A stretch of DNA of 64,000 nucleotides, taken from positions 108,824 through 172,823 of the forward strand of contig JACRMM010000015.1 in assembly GCA_016214985.1 (NCBI GenBank), written 5' to 3'. Of this stretch, positions 42,754-51,067 are shown piece by piece (the first letter of the stretch is position 1; each line of letters begins with the position of its first letter). The position numbers and the translations under genes are program-made. A model generated the notes under the pieces. That model was not told the origin of the DNA and searched no databases. It saw only the letters and a program-made list of their open reading frames with translations. The stretch comes from Deltaproteobacteria bacterium (GTDB lineage: Bacteria; Desulfobacterota; Deferrisomatia; Deferrisomatales; JACRMM01).

Positions 42754-44136
42754 TCACAGATACCCATATCCGATCTGAGACCCTTCCTGCTTGACCTCCA
42801 ACAGGGCGTTCACGAGGGTGTCGTAGAGGGCCTGGGTGCCCCGGTATCCCAGGTGCAGGAGGCGCTGGCCGCCGAAGCGGTCGTGGATGGGGAAGCCCAC
42901 GCGAAGGAGCGGGATGCCCCGTTTCTTCGCCAGCGGGTAGCCCTTGCTGTGGCCGATCAGGAGGTCGGGCTCCAGGGCCTCGAGTTCCTCTTCGATCTCG
43001 TAGAAGTCCACGCCCTCCCGGACCTGGGGCGGGTCTGGCAGCAGCCCTTCGGTGACCTTCCGGACCGCCTCCTCGAGTCGCCCGCTCTTGCCGCCCGAGG
43101 CGCACAGGACGGGCCGGACGCCGATCTCGGCCAGGAACGAGGCGAGGCCCACCACCAGGTCTTCCTCGCCGAACACGACCGCCTTCTTGCCGAAGACGTA
43201 CTTGTGCCCGTCCACGTAGGCGTCCACGAGGCGGCCCCGCTCCAGGGCGTGGGAGCGCGGGGTCGGCCGACCCGAGAGGTCCTCGAGCACCGCGAAGAGA
43301 CGGTCGGCCTCGCGCAGGCCGATCGGGGTGCCGAGCCGGCGAAGGGGCACATCGTAGCGCTCGGCCAGGAGCGCGCCGGCGGTGCCCGGACCCGAGAGGG
43401 TGCGGCCGAGCTCGATCGTCGCCGAGGCCCCGCCCATGCCTCGGATCGCCTCCAGGGGCGTCCCCCCCTCGGGGATCAGCGGGTACTCCTCCAGGGCCGG
43501 GCCGTCGAGGGTCTCGGAGTAGTCGGGCAGAACCGTGCCCGGCAGCCCGAAGTCCGACAGGAGGTCCTTCAGGTGCCGCAGGTCGGCCGGCGAGACGAAG
43601 CCGGGCAGCAGGTTCACGGCGCGTGTCGCCTCGCGCCCCCGGGCGAGCTGGTCCACGAGCCCCCGGACCGCCACGTGGAACCCCTCCGTGTGGGTTCCGG
43701 CATAGCTCGGCGTGGAGACCGAAACGATCTCCGGCCCGTCGACGCCCGCTCCTGCCGCCTCGGCCCGGAACTCCTTCAAGAGGTGCGGCACGTCGTCGCC
43801 GATCGTCTCGGTCAGGCAGGTGCTGGCCACGCCCACGAGCCCCGGTCGGTACTTGGCGATCACGTTGCGAAGCCCCTGCTTCAAGTTCGGGCCGCCGCCG
43901 AAGACCGCGTGCTTCTCCCCCAGGGACGAGGACGCGATGTCCACGGGTTCGCGAAAGTGGCTGATGAGGTAGCGGCGCATGTAGGTCGCGCAGCCCTGCG
44001 ACCCGTGAAGGAAGGGCACGGCGCCCTCGATCCCCCGGAACACCAGGCACGCCCCCAGGGGCTTGCACAGCTTGCAGGCGTTGGTCGTGGAGACGTAAGC
44101 GGCCTTGGCGGCCTTGGCCGCCTTGGCGACCTTCAT
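42754..44136 (-). CDS. nifN: NifN, FeMo-cofactor scaffold subunit
   Basis: The 460-residue protein pairs with NifE to form the scaffold on which NifB-cofactor is matured to FeMo-cofactor. It has NACKLCKPLGACLVFRGIEG, FLHGSQGCATYMRRYLISHF, EPVDIASSSLGEKHAVFGGG and VASTCLTETIGDDV, all diagnostic of NifN. The C-terminal half is the second nitrogenase-like domain (KYVFGKKAVVFGEEDLVVGL, LLIGHSKGYPLAKKRGIPLL). An alanine/lysine-rich start (MKVAKAAKAAKAAYV) precedes the core. Its start overlaps the nifE stop by 4 bases. Confidence 0.95.
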   Translation of the reverse strand: MKVAKAAKAAKAAYVSTTNACKLCKPLGACLVFRGIEGAVPFLHGSQGCATYMRRYLISHFREPVDIASSSLGEKHAVFGGGPNLKQGLRNVIAKYRPGLVGVASTCLTETIGDDVPHLLKEFRAEAAGAGVDGPEIVSVSTPSYAGTHTEGFHVAVRGLVDQLARGREATRAVNLLPGFVSPADLRHLKDLLSDFGLPGTVLPDYSETLDGPALEEYPLIPEGGTPLEAIRGMGGASATIELGRTLSGPGTAGALLAERYDVPLRRLGTPIGLREADRLFAVLEDLSGRPTPRSHALERGRLVDAYVDGHKYVFGKKAVVFGEEDLVVGLASFLAEIGVRPVLCASGGKSGRLEEAVRKVTEGLLPDPPQVREGVDFYEIEEELEALEPDLLIGHSKGYPLAKKRGIPLLRVGFPIHDRFGGQRLLHLGYRGTQALYDTLVNALLEVKQEGSQIGYGYL

Positions 44137-45530
44137 GGTGACCCCCTCTCCGCCCCGCCCCCCTGGAGGGTAAGGCCGTCGGCTTCGGCTCGAACTCGGC
44201 GCGGCACGAAGCGCCACACGGGGCTCATCACGGTGCGGTGCACCTCGTCGGCGAAGTTGAGCATGCCGACGAACCCCTCCAGGGCCTCCTTGCGCTCGTG
44301 GTTGTGGTCGCAGAACCCGACCCCCAGCTTGTGGGCGATGGGTCGCTCCTTCACGCCCCCGACGAAGAGGTCCACGTCCTTCTCCTTCAGGAACTCCGAG
44401 AGCTCGAGCGGGTTCGAATCGTCGACGATGATCGTGCCCTCGTCGGTGATCTCGTAGAGCTCGCGGTAGTCTGCCTCGGTGCCGGTCTGGGAGCCCACCA
44501 TCACGACGTCCATGCCCAGGAGGCGGAAAGCCTTCACCAGGGAGAACGCCTTGAAGGCGCCGCCGACATAGATCGCGGCCTTCTTGCCCTGAAGTGCCCT
44601 GCGGTACTCCTGGAGCTTCGGATAGAGCGTCGAGAGCTCCTCTTTGACGAGAGCCCGCGTCCGGGCCAGGATCTCCGGATCGTCGAAGAACCGGGCGACC
44701 CGGTAAAGGGCGTCGGCCATGTCCTCGACGCCGAAGTATGAGACGCGAAGCGAAGGGATCCCGTAGGTCTCTTCCATCATCGTCGCGAGATCCTGGGTGG
44801 CCCCGGAGCACTGGACCACGTTCAGGGCGGCGCCGTGGCAGCGCCGCAGGTCGCTCACCCGGCCGTCTCCCGTGATCGTGGCCACGACCTCGATCCCCAT
44901 GCGCCGGAAGTACTCTTTGATGATCCAGATCTCGCCGGCCAGGTTGAAGTCGCCCAGGATGTTCACGCTCCGGGACGAGATTCCCGCCGTGTCGCCCGTG
45001 CCCACGAGCGCGAACATCGCCTCGCAGGCGGCGTGGTACCCCGCCCGCTTGTTGCCCTTGAAGCCCTCGGACTGGACCGGGATCACCGGGATTCCCCTCT
45101 CTTCCGCGATCTTCTTGCACACGGCCTTCAGGTCGTCGCCGATGATCCCGACGATGCACGTGGAGTAGACGAAGGCGGCCTTGGGCTCGTGGCGGTCGAT
45201 CAGCTCGTGGAGTGCGCGGTAGAGCTTCTTCTCGCCGCCGAAGATCACGTCCTGCTCCTGGAGGTCGGTGGAGAAGCTCAGCCGGTGGAGCTCCGGGCCG
45301 GAGGAGAGCGCGCCGCGGATGTCCCAGGTGTAGGAGGCGCAACCGATGGGCCCGTGGACCAGGTGCAAGGCGTCGGCGATCGGGTAGAGCACCACGCGGG
45401 ACCCGCAGAAGACGCAGGCCCGCTGGCTCACCGCGCCGGCCGTGCTGTCGGTGTTGCACGCCAGGTCGAAGGGCTGCTCGCCCTTGCGGTGGACCTGGCG
45501 CGTGCGTTCGGTCAAGACTAAGGGTTCCAT
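44133..45530 (-). CDS. nifE: NifE, FeMo-cofactor scaffold subunit
   Basis: This 465-residue partner of NifN has RACVFCGSRVVLYPIADALH, VHGPIGCASYTWDIRGALSS, QEQDVIFGGEKKLYRALHEL and VYSTCIVGIIGDDLKAVCKK, which carry the cysteines that bind the subunit-bridging cluster. Further family segments are SEGFKGNKRAGYHAACEAMF, SVNILGDFNLAGEIWIIKEY and ERPIAHKLGVGFCDHNHERK. Length is normal. It lies 106 bases downstream of the ferredoxin gene and is translationally coupled to nifN. Confidence 0.95.
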   Translation of the reverse strand: MEPLVLTERTRQVHRKGEQPFDLACNTDSTAGAVSQRACVFCGSRVVLYPIADALHLVHGPIGCASYTWDIRGALSSGPELHRLSFSTDLQEQDVIFGGEKKLYRALHELIDRHEPKAAFVYSTCIVGIIGDDLKAVCKKIAEERGIPVIPVQSEGFKGNKRAGYHAACEAMFALVGTGDTAGISSRSVNILGDFNLAGEIWIIKEYFRRMGIEVVATITGDGRVSDLRRCHGAALNVVQCSGATQDLATMMEETYGIPSLRVSYFGVEDMADALYRVARFFDDPEILARTRALVKEELSTLYPKLQEYRRALQGKKAAIYVGGAFKAFSLVKAFRLLGMDVVMVGSQTGTEADYRELYEITDEGTIIVDDSNPLELSEFLKEKDVDLFVGGVKERPIAHKLGVGFCDHNHERKEALEGFVGMLNFADEVHRTVMSPVWRFVPRRVRAEADGLTLQGGGAERGSP

Positions 45531-45583
45531 GGCTCGCTCCGCTCGCTGCTGGGAAGCTGGGAGGCTGGGAAGCGAACCCGTAG

Positions 45584-45601
45584 GGCGGGGCTTGCCCCGC
45601 C
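45584..45601. other. GC hairpin between ferredoxin and nifE
   Basis: GGCGGGGC-TT-GCCCCGCC forms a stem of 7-8 bp in the ferredoxin-nifE gap. On the minus strand it follows the ferredoxin stop and precedes nifE, so it could reduce read-through or stabilise the short upstream mRNA. Next to it are repeats of GCTGGGAAG. Confidence 0.45.
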
Positions 45602-45636
45602 GGCGTCCAGCATCCCGGCTCCTCGCATCTCCGCCG

Positions 45637-45933
45637 TTACAGCAGGTACTGCCCCGCCGTCGTCCCGTCAGTCACCGCGTCGAGGATGGCGTCCACCGCC
45701 TCCTCGTCCACCCCGGCGTACCAGTCGCCCCGGGGATACACGACGAGCGCCGGACCGTTGTCGCAGACCTTCAGGCAGCTCGTGCTCGACACCAGGGCGT
45801 CGAGACCGCGGTCGGCGAGCTCCGACTCCAGGTAGGGCAGGAGATTCTGCGCGTTCTTGGCGTGGCACACGCCCTTGGGCTCGGACCCGCGGAAGCTCGA
45901 GCAGACGAGGATGTGGTACTGGGGCTTCTTCAT
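45637..45933 (-). CDS. Thioredoxin-like [2Fe-2S] ferredoxin
   Basis: The 98-residue protein has the thioredoxin-like [2Fe-2S] pattern C11-x11-C23 and C53-x3-C57 (ILVCSSFRGSEPKGVC, STSCLKVCDNGPALVVYP). Proteins of this Shethna-type family are often encoded in nif clusters, where they donate electrons to or protect nitrogenase-related steps. It is the first gene after a sigma-54-type promoter and so probably nitrogen-regulated with nifE, nifN and nifB. Confidence 0.88.
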   Translation of the reverse strand: MKKPQYHILVCSSFRGSEPKGVCHAKNAQNLLPYLESELADRGLDALVSSTSCLKVCDNGPALVVYPRGDWYAGVDEEAVDAILDAVTDGTTAGQYLL

Positions 45934-46003
45934 GGCGCGTCTCCCGGACGTTGGTCGCGCCGCCGCAAGCGAGGCGCGTGGTTTTCCGACGCCCCGAGGA
46001 AGA

Positions 46004-46018
46004 GCAACGGCCGTGCCG
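46004..46018 (-). promoter_or_regulatory. Sigma-54-type promoter of the nif module
   Basis: On the minus strand the sequence reads CGGCACGGCCGTTGC, matching the -24/-12 consensus TGGCAC-N5-TTGC except for the first base, with correct GG-GC spacing. Transcription would start about 60 bases before the ferredoxin start codon. I searched the rest of the 471-base gap (45934-46404) for a NifA site TGT-N10-ACA and did not find one. I see no gene in that gap. Confidence 0.6.
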
Positions 46019-46404
46019 CGGGAGCGCAGGGGAGACGGAATCGACGAAACCGCCCGCCCCGCCGGAGGTTCCGGAACACTCAGACGAGGCCGCCGTGGGC
46101 CGCCCGAGTCCGCGGCCCTTCGGTTTCGTCGGCTGGGTTTTCGATTTTGTAGGGAGAAAGGTGGTACGCGGGGGAGCGGCGGCCGAGAGGCGGGGTGCTG
46201 GAAGCGAGCTCGGGGCGTGAAGCCAATGGGTAGGCCCGAGACCTCCTGCGAACCAACGCGTAGGGGTGCACGACGCGAACGGAGAACGGGCGGCGTACAC
46301 GGCGAACGTTGCGTTCGACGGAGCCACTCGGCGCTGCTGCGTGCCGGGTGACCGCGGCTGCGCGCGCCTTCCCTCGGAACGGCCGATGGGCCTATCCTGA
46401 GACG

Positions 46405-47628
46405 ATGCCCTCTCACGCTCGCCCAATGGATTCCCCAATGAACGAAGGCACCACGACCAACCTCCTGCGCCTCATCGGCGTGCCGGGCACGAACAAGGTG
46501 ATGGCGGGCGAGCTCTCCCGCCTGGTCGGCCGCGCGCTCGGCCACGTGCGGCTGCCGGTCCCCGCGAAGGAGGGGCTCGGCGCCCTGACCTACCCTTTCG
46601 ACCTGGAGACCGCGGCCTTGGCCGTGCGCTATCACCGCACGGCGTCGCGCGTCCTCTGGGGCCTCTTCCAGAGCCGGGCTGCGCGCCTGGAGCCGCTGTA
46701 CGACGACCTTCTCGCCGCCATGAGCGCGGAGGTGCGGCCTTGGTTCCGGGAGGGCACCACGTTCAGCGTCTCCCCGGCCAACACGCGAAGCTTCGCCGCC
46801 GGCGGCCGGCAGATGGTCGGCGTGGTGAAGAACGCGGTGATCGGCGGGGCGGCACGCCAGGGTGTGCGGCTCACGGTGGATCCGGAGAACCCGGACGTCT
46901 TCCTCGAGGTACGCATGCACGAGGACGTCGTCACGGTGTCGGTGGACCTGGCCGGGCGGCCGATGAACCAGCGCGGGTATCGGGAGGAGGCGGGCACGGC
47001 GCCGCTTCGGGAGAACCTCGCTGCGGTGCTCGTGATGCTCGCCCGCTACGACGCGCGGCGTGAGGTTCTGGTGGACCCCCTGGCCGGCTCGGGGACGATC
47101 GCCATCGAGGCGGCCTGCATGGCCCAGGGGCGGCCGGTGTGGGTTGTGCCCCGGGAACCGGCGGCGCGGCGTCTCGCGCCCTTCGCCGAGGCGCTCGCGG
47201 GGCCCGCCCGGGCGCTCTTCGCCGACGCCCGGCCGCTCGTCGTGGCAAACGAGCTGGACCCGCGCACACACGCCAGCGCCCGGCGAAACGTGGCCAACGC
47301 CGGGGTCGGGGAGTTCGTGGAGTCGTGGTCCGGAGACTTCCGGAGACTCGACCCCCGCCGCATCCGGGAGAGAGCGACGAAACTCGGGTTCAACCCGGAC
47401 CGGGGGGTCATCGTGAGCAACCCGCCTTACGGCGAGCGGCTCGACCCGGGCGAGTTGGGAGAGCTCTACGGGGATCTGGGGCGTTGGTGCAGACAGCTTC
47501 GCGGCTGGCGGGCGGCGTTCCTGGTGGCCAACGCCGAGTTCCCGTCCGCCTTCGGGGGGCGACCCCGGATCAAGAAGCCGCTCAAGAACGGGCCGCTTCT
47601 CGGTTACTTCTACCTCTACGATCTCTGA
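46405..47628 (+). CDS. THUMP-domain rRNA methyltransferase, RlmL type
   Basis: The protein has about 407 residues. The N-terminal THUMP region (RSFAAGGRQMVGVVKNAVIG, VTVSVDLAGRPMNQRGYREE) binds RNA. The methyltransferase domain has motif I VDPLAGSGTIAIEAA and the catalytic motif IV NPPYGERL, as in N2-guanine methyltransferases such as RlmL (23S G2445). The E. coli RlmKL fusion has an extra RlmK half, which is missing here as in many bacteria. Starts at 46405, 46426 and 46438 are all possible and none has a good ribosome-binding site. Confidence 0.85.
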   Translation: MPSHARPMDSPMNEGTTTNLLRLIGVPGTNKVMAGELSRLVGRALGHVRLPVPAKEGLGALTYPFDLETAALAVRYHRTASRVLWGLFQSRAARLEPLYDDLLAAMSAEVRPWFREGTTFSVSPANTRSFAAGGRQMVGVVKNAVIGGAARQGVRLTVDPENPDVFLEVRMHEDVVTVSVDLAGRPMNQRGYREEAGTAPLRENLAAVLVMLARYDARREVLVDPLAGSGTIAIEAACMAQGRPVWVVPREPAARRLAPFAEALAGPARALFADARPLVVANELDPRTHASARRNVANAGVGEFVESWSGDFRRLDPRRIRERATKLGFNPDRGVIVSNPPYGERLDPGELGELYGDLGRWCRQLRGWRAAFLVANAEFPSAFGGRPRIKKPLKNGPLLGYFYLYDL

Positions 47629-47663
47629 CGTCGCTGAGAGGCTGGGAAGCTGGAACCGGACCC

Positions 47664-47945
47664 CTAGGCCCTAGTCCCTGGCCGCTGACCCATCTTCTCC
47701 TGTTCTCGTCCCTGCTCGCGGATGAGCCGGGTGAGCTGGCGCTCCATGCCCCACACGGTCACGCGCTCCGCAGGATCGGCCGCGCACCGCGCCCGGTAGG
47801 CCTCCACCACGGCGAGCACGTCGGCGTGGGGGAAGCGTTCGCGCTTGTCCTGCACCCAGGCGGCCGTCACTTCGACCACTCCGTCCAAGGCCGGCACCTC
47901 GGCGAGGACCGTCCCGGGCTTCTGCTCCCCTGTGGTTCTTCGCAC
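47664..47945 (-). CDS. Small unrecognised protein (93 residues)
   Basis: Start GTG 47945 was chosen because AGGAGG lies 6 bases upstream. The protein is soluble and mainly helical: FPHADVLAVVEAYRARCAAD, VTVWGMERQLTRLIREQGRE. Codon use is typical for the window. I do not recognise a family. It is followed by a dispersed GCTGGGAAG repeat. Confidence 0.5.
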   Translation of the reverse strand: MRRTTGEQKPGTVLAEVPALDGVVEVTAAWVQDKRERFPHADVLAVVEAYRARCAADPAERVTVWGMERQLTRLIREQGREQEKMGQRPGTRA

Positions 47946-48088
47946 CTGCTTCCTCCTGGGGCCGCCGGCCCCGTCCGTGCCTGCAAGGCCCCACGGCATA
48001 CCACGCCGGCACCCGGCAGACCACGGAAAAGGAGGGAGCGCACGAGGGATGCCCCGTGGCTCGACCGGCAAGGCACGAAGGATCAACG

Positions 48089-48571
48089 CTAATAGCGGCC
48101 CAAGACCGAGCTCAATTCGGGTGTGATCATCCATGCGACGCTCCACCCGGTCGCGTCTTTCTCCACGCACACCGCCGTGGTCGGCACGAAGAGCACCACC
48201 TGCGCATCCTCGGTCCCTGCGACCAGACGCGACGCCAGCTTGCCGAGGAAGGGCTGGTGCCCCACGATCACCGCGTCTTCCGTCCACTGAGCGATCTCTT
48301 GGACCCAGGGCTCCACGGGGTCATTCGGGTTGAGTCCCGAGCGGGCCTCGACGAGCCGGCGTTCAGGAGTGGCCGCCCAGCGGAGGATCTCCAGGGTCTG
48401 CTGGGCGCGCGTATTCCCGCTGTGGATGACCTTCTTCGATTGTAGGTTCGCCCTGGAGAGCAGGGAGGTCAGCTTTTCCACATGCAGGCGCCCCTTGTCG
48501 CTGAGGGGGCGGTCGAAGTCCGCCTTTTCCATCGGAAGTGCTTCTCCGGTCTGAACGAGATACAGCCTCAT
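48089..48571 (-). CDS. SixA-like protein lacking the catalytic histidine
   Basis: This 160-residue protein belongs to the histidine phosphatase family of the SixA type, which dephosphorylates phosphohistidine in HPt domains. The start MRLYLVQTGEALP should contain the RHG (or QHG) motif with the phospho-accepting histidine; here residue 8 is threonine (ACC). Other family residues remain: RPLSDKGRLHVEKL, IHSGNTRAQQTLEIL (usually S.L.R..QT) and VIVGHQPFLGKLA with the second catalytic histidine. Without His8 the usual mechanism cannot work, so it is probably a non-catalytic binder or a decayed enzyme. Confidence 0.8.
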   Translation of the reverse strand: MRLYLVQTGEALPMEKADFDRPLSDKGRLHVEKLTSLLSRANLQSKKVIHSGNTRAQQTLEILRWAATPERRLVEARSGLNPNDPVEPWVQEIAQWTEDAVIVGHQPFLGKLASRLVAGTEDAQVVLFVPTTAVCVEKDATGWSVAWMITPELSSVLGRY

Positions 48572-48809
48572 GGCACATTCCTTTCCTCAAGGGCGTAGGC
48601 CAGACACGTCGGACCACGTTCTGTACCGTGACACTGTTCCAAAGGGTGTCAAGGCATCCTGTTGAGCGACGGGGAGAGAGACGAACGATCCCGCGTGCCC
48701 CATCTCCGGAACCGAACTTCCGTCCATCAGGCTCTGGGTTTCGCCCTCCCGACAACCCCAGCGGTCCCCTCGCGGCTACCCCCTGCACCCCGGCGGCGAC
48801 AACTCGTAC

Positions 48810-48839
48810 CGTAAACTACAGGGGAAGATCTGGTTGACA
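48810..48839 (+). promoter_or_regulatory. BirA-like operator upstream of bioB
   Basis: Half-sites CGTAAACT (48810-48817) and GGTTGACA (48832-48839) are separated by 14 bases, close to the BirA box TGTAAACC-N14/15-GGTTTACA. The right half also contains a perfect -35 TTGACA, so bound repressor would block RNA polymerase. No clear -10 was found. Confidence 0.5.
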
Positions 48840-48899
48840 GTCTGGGTCGCCTCTTGCGACGATGCGGCGTCACGCCGACCGGAGGGGAGAGGAGGAGCT

Positions 48900-49892
48900 G
48901 TGCGCCGCTGGATCGAGTCGCTAGAGGAGAGGGTTCTCGCCGGGGGAAGGATAGAGGAGGAAGAGGCGCTCGGCCTCATGGAGCTCGAGGGGAGAACGAT
49001 CTACGACCTCTTTCCCTCGGCCCACCGGGTCGCCCGCCGGTTCAAGGGGTGGGAGGCGGAGCTCTGCGGCATCGTCAACGCGAAGAGCGGGCGGTGCCCC
49101 GAGGACTGTGCCTTCTGCGCCCAGTCGGCCCACCACGCGACCGACGCCCCGGTCTACGGCCTTCGGGACGCCGGGGACCTGGTCTCGGCGGCTCGGGAGG
49201 GCGCGGGCCTGTGCGCCAACCGCTTCGGCATCGTCACGAGCGGCACCGGCATCGGCGAGGGGCCCGAGCTCGACCGGCTCTGTGAGGCGGTCGTCCGCAT
49301 CGCGGCCGAGGGGCGCGTGAGCCCCTGCGCGAGCCTGGGGATCGTCTCCGAGGAGGTGCTCCGCCGGCTCCAGGCCGCGGGGCTTCGCGGCTACCATCAC
49401 AACCTGGAGACGGCCCGGAGCTTCTTCCCCGAGATCTGCTCCACCCACGACTACGAGGAGGACGTGGCCACGGTGGCCGCGTCCCGCCGACTCGGGCTCA
49501 TGACCTGCTCGGGCGGGATCTTCGGGGTCGGGGAGAGCCGGGCCCAGCGTGTGGAAATGGCCCTGACGCTTCGCGATCTAGGCGTCGAGAGCGTGCCGGT
49601 CAACTTCCTCGTCCCGGTGCCGGGCACGCGGCTGGAGGCCCGGGCGCCCCTCGAGCCCCTGGAGTGCCTGAAGATCGTGGCCGTGTACCGGCTTCTCCTG
49701 CCCCAGGCGACGATCAAGGTTTGCGCCGGCCGCGACCGAAACCTCGGGGACCTCGCCTCCTGGATCTTCTTCGCCGGCGCGAATGGCATGATGGTGGGCC
49801 ACTACCTCACGACCGCGGGCCGCGCTCCGGAGGTCGACCTGACCATGCTCCGCCAGCTCGGCTTCACGCCCGTGGCCGAGGCAGCGCCGTGA
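48900..49892 (+). CDS. bioB: Biotin synthase
   Basis: This 330-residue radical SAM enzyme inserts sulfur into dethiobiotin. The SAM cluster motif is C66-x3-C70-x2-C73 in SGRCPEDCAFCAQS. Further BioB residues are GIVTSGTGI, SLGIVSEEVLRRLQAAGLRG, YHHNLETARSFFPEICSTHD, MTCSGGIFGVGESRAQRVEM, VPVNFLVPVPGTRLE and IKVCAGRDRNLGDLA. Start GTG 48900 has GGAGAGGAGGAG upstream. Its stop overlaps the bioF start. Confidence 0.95.
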   Translation: MRRWIESLEERVLAGGRIEEEEALGLMELEGRTIYDLFPSAHRVARRFKGWEAELCGIVNAKSGRCPEDCAFCAQSAHHATDAPVYGLRDAGDLVSAAREGAGLCANRFGIVTSGTGIGEGPELDRLCEAVVRIAAEGRVSPCASLGIVSEEVLRRLQAAGLRGYHHNLETARSFFPEICSTHDYEEDVATVAASRRLGLMTCSGGIFGVGESRAQRVEMALTLRDLGVESVPVNFLVPVPGTRLEARAPLEPLECLKIVAVYRLLLPQATIKVCAGRDRNLGDLASWIFFAGANGMMVGHYLTTAGRAPEVDLTMLRQLGFTPVAEAAP

Positions 49893-51067
49893 TCCCCGCT
49901 TGGGTCGAGCGCGACCTCGAGGCGGTGGCCGCGGCCGATGCCCTTCGCTCGCTTCGGCCCTTGGAGGGGCCGACGGCGGCCCGGGTACGGGTGGAGGGCC
50001 GGGAGCTCCGAAACTTCTCGTCCAACGACTACCTGGGCCTCGCGGCCGATCCCCGCCTGGCCGAGGCGGCCGGCGCCGCGGCCCGACGGTGGGGCTCGGG
50101 CGCCGGGGCGAGCCGGCTCATCACCGGTACGCTCGGGATCCACGGCGAGCTCGAGGAGGCCCTGGCGGCCCTCAAGGGCGCCGAGACGGCGCTCCTCTTC
50201 AGCACCGGCTACCAGGCGAACCTGGGCCTCCTCCAGGCCCTGGCCCCCGAGGGCGTGATCCTGAGCGACGAGCTCAACCACGCCTCACTCGTGGACGGGT
50301 GCCGGCTCGCCCGCGCGCAGGTGGCCGTGTACCGCCACGGCGACACGAACCACCTGGCGGATCTCCTCAGCCAACACGCCGACGCCCCCCGTACGATCGT
50401 CGCCACCGACGGCGTCTTCAGCATGGACGGTGACTTGGCGCCCCTGCCGGCGCTGCTCGCCGCGGCCGAGCCCCGCGGCGGTCTCGTGATCGTGGACGAC
50501 GCGCACGCCACGGGGGTCCTCGGGGCGGGGCGGGGAACGGCCCACCACCTCGGGGTCGACCCGGGCCGGGTCGTCCACATGGGCACGTTGGGAAAGGCGC
50601 TCGGCTCCTTTGGAGCCTTCGTCGCCGGCCCCGCGCCGATCCGGGACCTCCTCGTGAACCGGGCCCGCTCGCTGATCTACACCACCGCGCCGCCGCCACC
50701 CGCGGTCGGCGCCGCGCTCGCGGCGCTCGGAGTCCTCCGCGACGAGCCCTGGCGGCTCGGCGCCCTGGAGCGAAACGGCCGGGCGCTCCGCGAGGGCCTG
50801 CGGGCCCTGGGCTTTCGCGTGAGCGAGGCGCCCACCCCCATCGTCCCACTCGTGCTCGGGGGCAACCGCCGCACTCTTCGCTGGAGCCGAGGCCTGTGGG
50901 AGCGCGGCTTCTGGGTCCACCCGATCCGGCCGCCCACCGTGCCGGAGGGCACCTCGCGCCTTCGCCTGACCGTCACGGCGGCCCACACCGCCGCGGATCT
51001 CGCGGGGCTCCTCCAGGCCCTGGCCGAGGTCGCCCGAGAGGAGGATGCCGATGACCTCGCCCGCTGA
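49889..51067 (+). CDS. bioF: 8-amino-7-oxononanoate synthase
   Basis: The 392-residue PLP enzyme condenses pimeloyl thioester with alanine. It has FSSNDYLGLAADPRL, GSGAGASRLITGTLGIHGEL, DELNHASLVDGCRLARA, ATDGVFSMDGDLAPLPAL, VDDAHATGVLGAGRGTAHH and the PLP lysine K236 in HMGTLGKALGSFGAF. Start GTG 49889 overlaps the bioB stop (GTGA). Its end overlaps the bioA start. Confidence 0.95.
   Translation: MIPAWVERDLEAVAAADALRSLRPLEGPTAARVRVEGRELRNFSSNDYLGLAADPRLAEAAGAAARRWGSGAGASRLITGTLGIHGELEEALAALKGAETALLFSTGYQANLGLLQALAPEGVILSDELNHASLVDGCRLARAQVAVYRHGDTNHLADLLSQHADAPRTIVATDGVFSMDGDLAPLPALLAAAEPRGGLVIVDDAHATGVLGAGRGTAHHLGVDPGRVVHMGTLGKALGSFGAFVAGPAPIRDLLVNRARSLIYTTAPPPPAVGAALAALGVLRDEPWRLGALERNGRALREGLRALGFRVSEAPTPIVPLVLGGNRRTLRWSRGLWERGFWVHPIRPPTVPEGTSRLRLTVTAAHTAADLAGLLQALAEVAREEDADDLAR

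Noticed and set aside
44137..45459. N-terminal extension of NifN through nifE
   Set aside because: The extension lies in another frame over nifE; NifN begins at the ATG overlapping the nifE stop, and the NifN core starts right after it.
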